DNA of 15,928 nucleotides from an uncultured Atopobiaceae bacterium (GCA_947581665.1 CANPVI010000014.1:1-15928), one strand, 5' to 3'; numbered from the stretch's first letter, positions 1 to 5,846 are shown. Notes: generated by a model from the sequence alone, not told the origin. A program made the numbers and translations.

Positions 1-145
1 TCTTGCGATTGGTCGTCGGTTTCTCGTCGTCGGACTTCCCAGTGTGGGCGGAGCTGGGTTCGTCGTCCTTGCGAACCGGAGTGGGGGGATCGGCACTCAC
101 ACCGCCGGCGAGCCTCGCCTTTGTCTCGTCGGACAGCGCCCTCAC
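1..145 (-). CDS. Possible start of a leftward gene, cut by window edge (unknown function)
   Basis: An open reading frame runs leftward from a GTG at 145-143 to the window edge without a stop, about 48 codons. The predicted peptide starts MRALSDETKARLAGG and is rich in Lys, Asp, Glu, Pro and Ser, the look of a disordered, hydrophilic N-terminus. It begins 29 bases after the stop of the flippase-like gene, on the same strand, so it could be the next gene of that operon. A purine-rich GAGGGGAG lies directly before the GTG, which is closer than a normal ribosome binding site. The start is therefore uncertain and the frame could be chance in GC-rich DNA. No family is recognisable. Confidence 0.35.
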   Translation of the reverse strand, partial: MRALSDETKARLAGGVSADPPTPVRKDDEPSSAHTGKSDDEKPTTNRK

Positions 146-174
146 CTCCCCTCACCGTGTGGCCTGGATGTTTC

Positions 175-1686
175 CTACCCCTTGAACGTGTACGTCGCGC
201 GTCGCGATGAGTTCCTGCGGAAGGAATTCCACCGCTGGTAGATGGAGCGGCGCGAGGTGGAGCGAAGCGCAGAGAGGGGCAGGCAGGCCGCCGTGGGGAT
301 GAAGAACGTGATGAGGCGCCACACCACGAAGCCCGCCGCCGCGGCCGTCCCGAAGATGGGTCCGAAGAAGAACGCGAAGCCGGCCTCGTTGCCGCCCGCA
401 CCTCCGGGGAGCGGGACGGAGTTGCCGATCATCTGCACCATCGCGCCCGCGGCGAGGCACTCGACGAAGTCCGCATCGCCGCCGAACGCCTTCAGCACGC
501 ACCACGGCACCGAATAGAAGCACACGAGCATCCCCAGCGTCACGAGCCACGTGAGAAAGAGCGAGGACTTGTGCCTGAAGGACTCCTTGAAGGTGGTCGA
601 GAACTCCTGCACCTGCACGTTCACCACATGGAGGTAGCGCTGGGCCTTCTCGGGCTTGATCCAACCATGGCGCTGCGCGAATCGAATGCCCCAGTTGCCG
701 CCTCGCACCACGATCCTCGGGAAGAGGCACACCACGAGCAGCGCGAGGGCCTGGATGGTCTGGATGACGAACACCACGAGGTTGAGGATCACGAAGTTGC
801 CGTAGTGCTCGAGGAAGAAATCGAACTTCAGCCAGAGCAGCACGGCCGCCACCACGACCTCGCCCGCCTGGTAGAAGATGAAGCGCGTGAACTGCGTGGC
901 CGAGGCCTCGCCCACCGTGAGGCCCGCGCGCGTGAGGCGATAGATTTGCGCCGGCACCGCGCCCGAGTTCATGGGCGTGAGGTTTCCGAAGAGCGTGCCC
1001 GAGGCCTCGACGCTCATGCAGTCGCGCACGCCCACCGGGCTCGAGGGATCGATGTAGACCGCGAACACGTAGGCGAGCGTGCCGAAGCCAAAGCGCACGG
1101 TCATGAAGAGGAGCCCGAGCCAGAGCCACCCGTAGTCGGCCGTGGCAAGCGAGGAGACGAACTCGTCGAATTGGCCCGAGACGACGATCCATGCGAGGTA
1201 GATGAGGAAGAGGATCCCCATGAAGGCGGCGCCCTTGCGGGCCTTGCGACGGTCGGCCGCCTCTTCCCGTCCCACCTGCGTGGTGGGTGCCGCGCGAAGG
1301 GGCGCGGCCTTGCCCACGTGGACCGAGGGGGCCTTCCGCGCGGGAAGCGGCGGCGACGGGGGAACCGCGGATGGTTGCGCGACTGTCTGGGTGGGCGGGG
1401 AACTCGCAGCGGGGGTTGCGGGCTGGGGCGCGCTCCCGGGCTTGGCCTCGGCCTCGGCACGGGGCTTCTCACCCGCCACGTCCTCGGGCTTCACCTCATA
1501 GGCGCCGAGGAGGTCCTCAATGGGCTCCTCGACCAGCTCGAGGGCCGCGGGACTTATGCCCCCCGTCTCCTCCACGCTCGGATTTTGCGATGGCGGGGAG
1601 GCCGGAGCGGGCGAATCGTCTGGCGTGGGCACGAGTCGCAGGCGAGCGGTGTCGGGGCGATCTCCCGGCTGGGATGAGCTCACCAT
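175..1686 (-). CDS. Flippase-like membrane protein, lysylphosphatidylglycerol synthase TM family (UPF0104)
   Basis: The 503-residue product has two parts. Residues 1-150 form a Pro/Ala/Glu-rich, probably disordered and cytoplasmic extension. Residues 155-470 form a polytopic membrane domain with several hydrophobic segments, beginning near MGILFLIYLAWIVV at 156. Family hallmarks are GNLTPMNSGAVPAQIYRL (234-251) and PLPGGAGGNEAGF (425-437), which match the conserved TP..SG and P.PGG.G..EAGF signatures of the LPG_synthase_TM/UPF0104 group. Members move or tolerate lipid-linked substrates in the membrane. Without the C-terminal aminoacyl-transferase domain of true MprF, which is absent here, the substrate cannot be named. 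The C-terminus is short and basic (Arg-rich). ATG at 1686 is preceded by GGGGAGG. It is divergent from the glutamate-cysteine ligase gene. Family assignment is firm; function is not. Confidence 0.85.
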   Translation of the reverse strand: MVSSSQPGDRPDTARLRLVPTPDDSPAPASPPSQNPSVEETGGISPAALELVEEPIEDLLGAYEVKPEDVAGEKPRAEAEAKPGSAPQPATPAASSPPTQTVAQPSAVPPSPPLPARKAPSVHVGKAAPLRAAPTTQVGREEAADRRKARKGAAFMGILFLIYLAWIVVSGQFDEFVSSLATADYGWLWLGLLFMTVRFGFGTLAYVFAVYIDPSSPVGVRDCMSVEASGTLFGNLTPMNSGAVPAQIYRLTRAGLTVGEASATQFTRFIFYQAGEVVVAAVLLWLKFDFFLEHYGNFVILNLVVFVIQTIQALALLVVCLFPRIVVRGGNWGIRFAQRHGWIKPEKAQRYLHVVNVQVQEFSTTFKESFRHKSSLFLTWLVTLGMLVCFYSVPWCVLKAFGGDADFVECLAAGAMVQMIGNSVPLPGGAGGNEAGFAFFFGPIFGTAAAAGFVVWRLITFFIPTAACLPLSALRSTSRRSIYQRWNSFRRNSSRRATYTFKG

Positions 1687-1715
1687 GACCCTCCCCTCAT
1701 GTACCTCGAGGCGCT

Positions 1716-1743
1716 ACTATCGCTTTTGGAGCGCTTACGCCAA
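1716..1743 (-). promoter_or_regulatory. Candidate sigma70-type promoter for the flippase-like gene
   Basis: Reading leftward, TTGGCG (1743-1738) and GATAGT (1721-1716) are separated by 16 bp, each matching the -35 and -10 consensus at four of six positions. The element sits 30 bp upstream of the ATG at 1686, in the divergent intergenic region. It is a weak match. Confidence 0.35.
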
Positions 1744-1844
1744 GACGGGGCGCCTTCCCGCACGGCAAACCTTAAGTTTAGAGGACTTTGAGGAAAACGC
1801 CGAAGCCAAGGCCTCGGCGTGCGGATCCTGCGAAAGCTGGGGGC

Positions 1845-3176
1845 GTGGACGAGGTCTACACAGCCGAAGAACGCGCGTTGATCGAGCTCAATCGCGAACG
1901 TCTCATCCACGTCGTGGAAGGTTCCGAGCAGCCACGTCGAAGGGGCGATGAGCACACGCTCGGCCTCGAGCTCGAGCGCCTCGTGGTGGACGTGACGAGC
2001 GGAGAGATCGTCTCCTACCTCGACGATCCCGGCATACACCAGCTTCTCGAGGCGTGGACGGGCATCTCCCCCGAAAACGAACGCGTCTACATCGACGGAC
2101 GCCTCTTCGGCATGCAGGGCACCATCGCCACGCCACGAGGCCCCGTGGGAATCTCGATCACGCTCGAGCCGGGCAGCCAGCTCGAGGCCTCCCTTGGTCC
2201 CTCCCCCTCTCCCCTCTCGCTCATGGCGGCCCTCGAGGCCTTCGACGACCAATTCACGGAGGCATGCGCTGCGATCGGCGTGGATTGGCAGCTTGCCGCC
2301 ATCGGCTTGAACCCCATGGCCATCGATCCGCGCGACGTGGCGCTCATCCCCAAGGAACGCTACCGCCTGATGGACGCCTATCTCTCGAAGCAGGGCTTCT
2401 ACGCGCGCGACATGATGCGTTGCTCGGCGTCGACGCAGGTGTCGATCGACAGCGGAGAGCCGGAGGAACTCGCCCGGATCTACCAACTCGCGGTTGCGCT
2501 CGGGCCCCTCGTCTCGTTCCTCACCGACAACGTGCTCTCGTGGCGCGGCCTCATGGGAGAGGACACACCGGTGATGGCGCGTTCGAGGATCTGGGATCAC
2601 GTGGATCCCGCACGCTGCGGCACGGTTCCCGGTACGTTCTCCGCGGACTTCTCCGCCGCCACGTACGTGGACTGGCTCATGGGCGTGCGCCCCATCCTCT
2701 TCACGAGCGGCACGGGCAAGAGCGTTCCCACCGGCGACGCCACCATGCGCGACATCATGGCGCTCCGCGAGCTCGGCCCCCAAGAGATCGCGCACCTGCT
2801 CTCCATGGTGTTTCCCGCCACGCGCCTCAAGGGCTTCGTGGAGATCCGCGATGCGGATTCGCTCCCCCCGCGCCTCGCCGCGGCTTTCGCCGCGTTCGCC
2901 AAGGGCATCTTCTACAATCCGAAGTCCTTCGAGGCGGCCTACGCGCTCCTCGCCAAGGGACGCGCCGATGCCGACATCGCCGAGGCGCACCGCGCGCTTC
3001 GCAAGGACGGCTGGAACGCGAGGGTCTACGGCCTCCCCATGGCCACCATCGCCGGACGCCTCATCCAGCTCACGGAAAACGGCCTCCTCGACCAGGAGGA
3101 GCGCAACCTCTTCCACGGTCTCTCCGACCTGTGGTCGCGGGGGCTCGTCCCACGCGACCTGCTGCTTCGCGCCTAG
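1845..3176 (+). CDS. gshA: Glutamate-cysteine ligase, GCS2 family
   Basis: Predicted to join L-glutamate and L-cysteine with ATP to give gamma-glutamylcysteine, the first step of glutathione or other low-molecular-weight thiol synthesis; cytoplasmic. The product is 443 residues from the GTG at 1845. GCS2 features are the N-terminal LGLELERLVVD (about 39-49), the glutamate-site segment ITLEPGSQLEAS (about 105-116), and a central region with RSRIWDHVDPARCG and a late FVEIRDADSLPP. Start choice: a TTG at 1788 would add 19 residues (MRKTPKPRPRRADPAKAGG) behind a GAGG only 3 bases away, but those codons lose the GC-rich third position typical of the rest, so the GTG is preferred with moderate certainty. 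It ends 6 bp before the methyltransferase gene, suggesting co-transcription. No glutathione synthetase gene is seen nearby. An EgtA-like role is possible but unsupported. Confidence 0.88.
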   Translation: MDEVYTAEERALIELNRERLIHVVEGSEQPRRRGDEHTLGLELERLVVDVTSGEIVSYLDDPGIHQLLEAWTGISPENERVYIDGRLFGMQGTIATPRGPVGISITLEPGSQLEASLGPSPSPLSLMAALEAFDDQFTEACAAIGVDWQLAAIGLNPMAIDPRDVALIPKERYRLMDAYLSKQGFYARDMMRCSASTQVSIDSGEPEELARIYQLAVALGPLVSFLTDNVLSWRGLMGEDTPVMARSRIWDHVDPARCGTVPGTFSADFSAATYVDWLMGVRPILFTSGTGKSVPTGDATMRDIMALRELGPQEIAHLLSMVFPATRLKGFVEIRDADSLPPRLAAAFAAFAKGIFYNPKSFEAAYALLAKGRADADIAEAHRALRKDGWNARVYGLPMATIAGRLIQLTENGLLDQEERNLFHGLSDLWSRGLVPRDLLLRA

Positions 3177-3182
3177 CCTCCC

Positions 3183-4013
3183 GTGGCCACGCTCGTCACC
3201 CATCCCGAGCCGGGCGACCCCACGCTCCAGCTCTTCACCGAACTCACGAACCGCCAACTCCGGCGCTCGCTCGAGGCCGATCACGGCGTGCTCATCGCCG
3301 AATCCATGCTCGTGGTGGAGAAGGCCCTCGACGTGGGGCTCGCGCCCGTGGCGCTCCTCATCGCGAGGCGGCGGGTGGAGGCCCTGCGCGATCTCCTCGA
3401 TCGCCTTCCCGAAGCCACGCCCGTCTACGCGCTCGAGGACGACGTGGTGGCCGGCATCACGGGCTATCGCGTGCATCGGGGCGTGCTCGGCGCCTTCGCC
3501 AGGCCCACGCCGCGCGAGGTGGCCGACGTCGTGGCGGGCGCCTCGAAGCTCTGCGTCCTCGAGGCGAGCGTCGACGCCACGAACGTGGGCGCCATCTTCC
3601 GCTCGGCCGCCGCCCTCGGAGCCGACGGCGTACTCATCGATCCCACCTGCGCCGATCCCCTCGAGAGGCGCTGCCTTCGCACGTCGATGGGATGCGTGCT
3701 CGAGCTTCCGTGGGCGCGCCTCGCACGCTGGCCCGAGCCGGCGATCTCGAAGCTTCGCGAGACGGGCTTCACCGTCGCGTCCTGCGCGCTCTCCCCCACC
3801 GCGCTCGACCTCGCGGACTATGCCCGCGCCCGGCGCGAAAGCGGTGCGGAGGAGCGGCTCGCGCTTGTCTTCGGCACCGAGGGAGAGGGCCTCGCGGCAG
3901 GCACGATCGCGGCCTCCGACCTCGCGCTTCGCATCCCGATGGCGCGCACGGTCGATTCCCTCAACGTGGCGAGCGCCGCGTCGGTCTTCTTCTGGGAGCT
4001 CTTCCGGCGCTAG
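3183..4013 (+). CDS. SpoU/TrmH-family RNA 2'-O-ribose methyltransferase
   Basis: A 276-residue protein of the knotted (SPOUT) methyltransferase class, which transfers methyl from S-adenosylmethionine to a ribose 2'-OH of rRNA or tRNA. All three SpoU motifs are present: NVGAIFR (134-140), LVFGTEGEG (229-237) and IPMARTVDSLNVASAASV (251-268). The first about 110 residues form an extra N-terminal region like the substrate-binding domain of TrmH-type 23S rRNA methyltransferases; the exact target nucleoside cannot be read from sequence. GTG at 3183 lies 6 bp after the upstream stop with no clear Shine-Dalgarno sequence, so translational coupling to the ligase gene is likely. It ends at 4013 and is followed by the inverted-repeat cluster. 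Confidence 0.9.
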   Translation: MATLVTHPEPGDPTLQLFTELTNRQLRRSLEADHGVLIAESMLVVEKALDVGLAPVALLIARRRVEALRDLLDRLPEATPVYALEDDVVAGITGYRVHRGVLGAFARPTPREVADVVAGASKLCVLEASVDATNVGAIFRSAAALGADGVLIDPTCADPLERRCLRTSMGCVLELPWARLARWPEPAISKLRETGFTVASCALSPTALDLADYARARRESGAEERLALVFGTEGEGLAAGTIAASDLALRIPMARTVDSLNVASAASVFFWELFRR

Positions 4014-4065
4014 CCGTCATGCGTGCGGAAGCGCGGGAGAGCGCGAAGAGGGCCGCTGCCGCAAG

Positions 4066-4126
4066 GGGCGGAGTTTCTGTCCCGGATTCGAGATTCGAGG
4101 GGCTGAAAGCACAGAAACTCCCGCCC
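4066..4126. repeat. Inverted repeat 1 of the GAGTTTCTGT/ACAGAAACTC cluster
   Basis: GGGCGGAGTTTCTGT (4066-4080) pairs with ACAGAAACTCCCGCCC (4111-4126), giving 15 bp with one bulged C and a 30-nt loop. The core decamer occurs four times in about 170 bp, twice in each orientation class overall (sense at 4071 and 4228; antisense at 4111, 4142 and 4185). It lies between the convergent methyltransferase and Nif11-peptide genes. It could serve as a bidirectional terminator-like structure, a protein-binding site or a dispersed repeat; there is no T-run directly after the stem. Confidence 0.75.
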
Positions 4127-4141
4127 AATCGACGGGAAAAG

Positions 4142-4155
4142 ACAGAAACTCCCGC
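4142..4155. repeat. Extra single copy of the ACAGAAACTC repeat
   Basis: ACAGAAACTCCCGC at 4142-4155 exactly repeats 4111-4124. It is not itself flanked by a close partner but can pair with the GAGTTTCTGT copies at 4071 or 4228. The neighbouring CCGGATTC also occurs twice (4082-4089 and 4162-4169), suggesting duplication of a longer unit of about 80 bp. Confidence 0.6.
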
Positions 4156-4181
4156 TCACACTCCGGATTCAGCCGAGATCA

Positions 4182-4240
4182 GGCACAGAAACTCATGCCC
4201 TTGCGCCACGCAAAGCCGCATGGGCATGAGTTTCTGTGTC
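4182..4240. repeat. Inverted repeat 2 of the GAGTTTCTGT/ACAGAAACTC cluster
   Basis: CACAGAAACTCATGCCC (4184-4200) is perfectly complementary to GGGCATGAGTTTCTGTG (4222-4238), 17 bp, extendable to 4182/4240 with one G-T pair; the loop is 21 nt. This is much longer than expected by chance and has the same core as inverted repeat 1 but different outer arm sequence, so the core rather than the whole arm seems conserved. Confidence 0.8.
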
Positions 4241-4322
4241 GTCCTGCCACATGGCCGTGTAATTCTGTGACATTATGTAAAGTCCCGAGCAAGGGGTGCG
4301 CGACGGAGCAGGTGGCGTGGGA

Positions 4323-4360
4323 AAGACGGGCTTGCGCCTACGCCCCTCGTGGGCGCAAGC
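4323..4360 (-). terminator. Probable intrinsic terminator of the Nif11-peptide gene
   Basis: GCTTGCGCC (4330-4338) and GGCGCAAGC (4352-4360) form a 9-bp GC-rich stem with a 13-nt loop starting 9 bases past the leftward stop codon. In the leftward direction it is followed by CCGTCTTTC, a short T-containing tail. Confidence 0.6.
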
Positions 4361-4368
4361 GCTCCTCG

Positions 4369-4773
4369 CTACACGCCGAGCACGTAGCACGCATCGGGAT
4401 TGACGAAGGGCAGGCCACCCTCGCCACCGGGCGACATGCCACCCATCGACTTGCCCCCGTAGATGAAGCATCCGCATCCCTTCGCGGCACCGATGATGAC
4501 GCAGGCGCACTTGCCCCCGCCCGCAACGGCCGCGAGCTCGCCCTCGGAAAGCGCGCCCTCCGCAACGTCGGCGTCAGCGGCGAGGAGGTCCTCGACGGCG
4601 AGGCCGTACCCGTGATCCGCGGCGAGGGCGACCACGGCGTCGGCCGTGGCGTGGCGCGCCTCCTCCTCGGAGACGCCTTCGAGGGCCAGGTCGCCCATCA
4701 CCGCCGCGAACTCATCCTGGAGCGCGCCATCTGAGGAAACCGCCTCGTAGAACTCCCTGACCCTCTCGTCCAT
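4369..4773 (-). CDS. Nif11-type leader peptide, orphan RiPP precursor with Cys-rich core
   Basis: A 134-residue product. Residues 1-65 resemble the Nif11/nitrile-hydratase-related leader fold (FYEAVSSDGALQDEFAAVM, then VVALAADHGYGLAVEDL), with roughly 18 extra residues (LALEGVSEEEARHATA region) between the two conserved blocks. The leader ends in LSEGELAAVAGGG (75-87), the classic double-glycine cleavage region of Nif11 precursors. The remaining about 47 residues form a core with Cys89, 91, 100, 102 and 129, arranged as CAC and CGC pairs followed by a Gly-rich tail ending ACYVLGV. The core has only two Ser and no Thr. ATG at 4773 follows GGGGAGG with a short spacer. Such precursors are normally cut by a C39-peptidase transporter and modified by LanM or radical-SAM enzymes; none is encoded in this window. 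The family call is from motif recognition; the mature product is unknown. Confidence 0.85.
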   Translation of the reverse strand: MDERVREFYEAVSSDGALQDEFAAVMGDLALEGVSEEEARHATADAVVALAADHGYGLAVEDLLAADADVAEGALSEGELAAVAGGGKCACVIIGAAKGCGCFIYGGKSMGGMSPGGEGGLPFVNPDACYVLGV

Positions 4774-4797
4774 CGATCCTCCCCTAGCGCATGCGTC

Positions 4798-4816
4798 GGC
4801 ATCGATGCCAATTATG
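4798..4816 (-). promoter_or_regulatory. Candidate -10 element and palindromic operator upstream of the Nif11-peptide gene
   Basis: Leftward CATAAT (4816-4811) is a good -10 hexamer but no convincing -35 lies 16-18 bp upstream. Immediately downstream, at the expected transcription start, is the perfect 12-bp palindrome GGCATCGATGCC (4798-4809). This arrangement fits an operator overlapping the start site, about 25 bp before the ATG. Confidence 0.35.
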
Positions 4817-4911
4817 CGGGTTAGAGGACAAAACGCGTTGGTGGCGGGGACGGCTTACTGGCCGTGCCGCCGGCACCACACGAAGCCCTGGCCATCGCCG
4901 TGCGGGCCGTT

Positions 4912-5119
4912 CCTTCGCATTTGAATCCGCGCACCCCTCTCCTTCGCATGAGGATTTCGTCACGCAGGCAGCTCTTTCGCATGATTGGTGGCATGGGGCC
5001 GCCTTATCCGCACCGATCTGCGATTAAGGGCCCCGCGTGCCCTCATCGGCGCGCGAAGGAGGAAGACGCGTGCCACGAGATGCGGAAGAGATGGATGCAT
5101 GCTACGAGGTGCGAAAGAG
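4912..5119. repeat. Cluster of CTCTTTCGCAT-like motifs in noncoding DNA
   Basis: CCTTCGCAT occurs at 4912-4920 and 4941-4949, CTCTTTCGCAT at 4972-4982, and the reverse complements ATGCGGAAGAG at 5080-5090 and TGCGAAAGAG at 5110-5119. The rightward copies lie left of the 4995-5034 hairpin and the leftward copies right of it, so the set is roughly mirror-symmetric. The stretch 4791-5620 holds no convincing gene: the frames there lack ribosome binding sites and recognisable domains. Confidence 0.45.
4995..5034. other. Strong interrupted stem-loop in noncoding DNA
   Basis: GGGGC (4995-4999) pairs with GCCCC (5030-5034), CCTTA (5002-5006) with TAAGG (5025-5029), and CGCA (5009-5012) with TGCG (5019-5022), leaving a 6-nt loop. 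That is 14 pairs in 40 nt with small internal loops. There is no adjacent T-run, so it is not a typical terminator. Confidence 0.5.
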
Positions 5120-5237
5120 GGGGCCAGGCGGTGCGGGTGGCGATGATCGGCACGACCATCCACTTCCTGGGCGAAGCCCCACGGGGTGTCCCGGGCCCCC
5201 TTGGGCGCCATCGATTGCGAAGCCACTTTTTTCTGTT

Positions 5238-5368
5238 CTACCTGTGGCCCAATGCCCAAACCACCAACACATTTCGTCCATCCTCAAAGTTGGCGACCAG
5301 GAACTTAAAAGACCTTGTCGGGCCATCTACCTGCGGTGTCAGGCTAGATCCACCAACACGTTGTGTCC
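5238..5368. repeat. Imperfect direct repeat with about 90-bp offset
   Basis: CTACCTGTGG (5238-5247) followed by CCACCAACACATTTCGTCC (5261-5279) recurs as CTACCTGCGG (5328-5337) followed by CCACCAACACGTTGTGTCC (5350-5368). The ends of the units match well while the middle differs. Read leftward, both copies could encode a tail of the form NVLV..A..HR followed by TAG, so they might be decayed copies of a gene end; a noncoding repeat is equally possible. The local base composition is more AT-rich than in neighbouring genes. Confidence 0.5.
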
Positions 5369-5456
5369 TATAACCCGGAGACCACGCATACGGCAACCGT
5401 GGGTCGACGACGCAAATGAGGGGATCGGCCGCCATTCGGCGCGAAGGGGTCGCATG

Positions 5457-5577
5457 CTTGCTGCCGTGCGGCGAGCAAGGCATCGTTATCGGCGAATGCC
5501 GAAGGGTCCCCAACACCCTTGGCGCGTATGAGCGCTTCCCTCCACTAGCTGCCCCGCAGGTCGAATCGGGTGCGGGG
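5457..5577. other. Run of four consecutive stem-loops downstream of the tRNA genes
   Basis: Stem-loops follow each other: CTTGCTGCC (5457-5465) with GGC/AGCAAG (5470-5479, one bulge); GGCATCG (5479-5485) with CG-A-ATGCC (5493-5500); AAGGGT (5502-5507) with ACCCTT (5515-5520); CCCCGCA (5552-5558) with TGCGGGG (5571-5577). A fifth, the terminator-like hairpin at 5589, comes next. I do not recognise a known RNA family. It may be a structured RNA, on either strand, or degenerate repeat DNA. Confidence 0.35.
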
Positions 5578-5588
5578 TTATACGTCAA

Positions 5589-5611
5589 ACACCCCGGCTG
5601 TGCCGGGGTGT
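5589..5611 (-). terminator. Probable terminator of the tRNA-Gln/tRNA-Glu transcript
   Basis: ACACCCCGGC (5589-5598) and GCCGGGGTGT (5602-5611) make a perfect 10-bp GC-rich stem with a 3-nt loop, starting 12 bases past the end of tRNA-Glu in the leftward direction. The T-run is short (GTTTGACG), so termination efficiency is uncertain. Confidence 0.65.
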
Positions 5612-5622
5612 CGGATGGTTGG

Positions 5623-5695
5623 TAGCCCGTACCAGATTCGAACTGGTGATCTTCGCCTTGAGAGGGCGATGTCCTAACCGCTAGACGAACGGGCC
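5623..5695 (-). tRNA. tRNA-Glu (anticodon CTC)
   Basis: Read leftward, 73 nt starting GGCCCGT and ending ACGGGCTA form the cloverleaf: a 7-bp acceptor stem (first pair G-U), D arm around GTCTAGCGGTTAGGAC, an anticodon stem TCGCC/GGCGA enclosing CTCTCAA with anticodon CTC, and a T arm CCAGTTCGAATCTGG. CCA is not encoded. It lies 20 bp downstream of tRNA-Gln and is probably processed from the same transcript. Confidence 0.95.
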
Positions 5696-5715
5696 GGTTA
5701 TGTGCGGCAGGACGG

Positions 5716-5789
5716 TGGCTGGGATGGAGAGAATCGAACTCCCATTGACGGAACCAGAATCCGCTGTCCTACCGTTAGACGACATCCCA
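5716..5789 (-). tRNA. tRNA-Gln (anticodon CTG)
   Basis: Read leftward, 74 nt from TGGGATG to CATCCCAGCCA, with the 3' CCA encoded. The D arm contains GTCTAACGGTAGGAC, the anticodon stem GCGGA/TCCGT encloses TTCTGGT with anticodon CTG, and the T arm is GGGAGTTCGATTCTCTCC. The U1-A72 pair is typical of glutamine tRNA. It is first in the two-tRNA unit. Confidence 0.95.
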
Positions 5790-5817
5790 AAGTGGACGTC
5801 CTGCGCGAAGCGGGATC

Positions 5818-5846
5818 ACTCTACGGCATTGGCGCCGGTTTCGCAA
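5818..5846 (-). promoter_or_regulatory. Promoter of the tRNA-Gln/tRNA-Glu unit
   Basis: Leftward TTGCGA (5846-5841) and TAGAGT (5823-5818) are separated by exactly 17 bp. The -10 element lies 28 bp before the mature tRNA-Gln 5' end, a normal distance for a short leader. The 64 bp between it and the stop of the surface-protein gene show no clear terminator. Confidence 0.6.

Noticed and set aside
1680..3476. Leftward frame of 598 codons opposite the ligase gene
   Set aside because: Antisense shadow of a well-supported gene, with composition rich in Glu, His, Arg and Gly and no recognisable motif.
4066..4240. CRISPR array
   Set aside because: The repeated decamer occurs in both orientations with unequal spacing and no conserved repeat of 24-40 bp, unlike CRISPR.
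2054..4270. Long rightward frame of 738 codons overlapping the ligase and methyltransferase genes
   Set aside because: It is Arg/His/Pro-rich, has no domain, and runs in another frame of two clearly recognised genes; it is a by-product of high GC content.
5037..5531. Rightward frame of 164 codons in the noncoding stretch
   Set aside because: No ribosome binding site at its start, atypical composition, no recognisable domain, and it crosses the direct repeats and hairpins. A GTG at 5071 behind AAGGAGG was considered, but the frame still shows no protein-like pattern.
5552..5577. Degenerate tRNA or tRNA fragment (attachment site relic)
   Set aside because: The GATTCGACC loop resembles a T loop, but no acceptor, D or anticodon arm can be built and it does not copy the end of either neighbouring tRNA.
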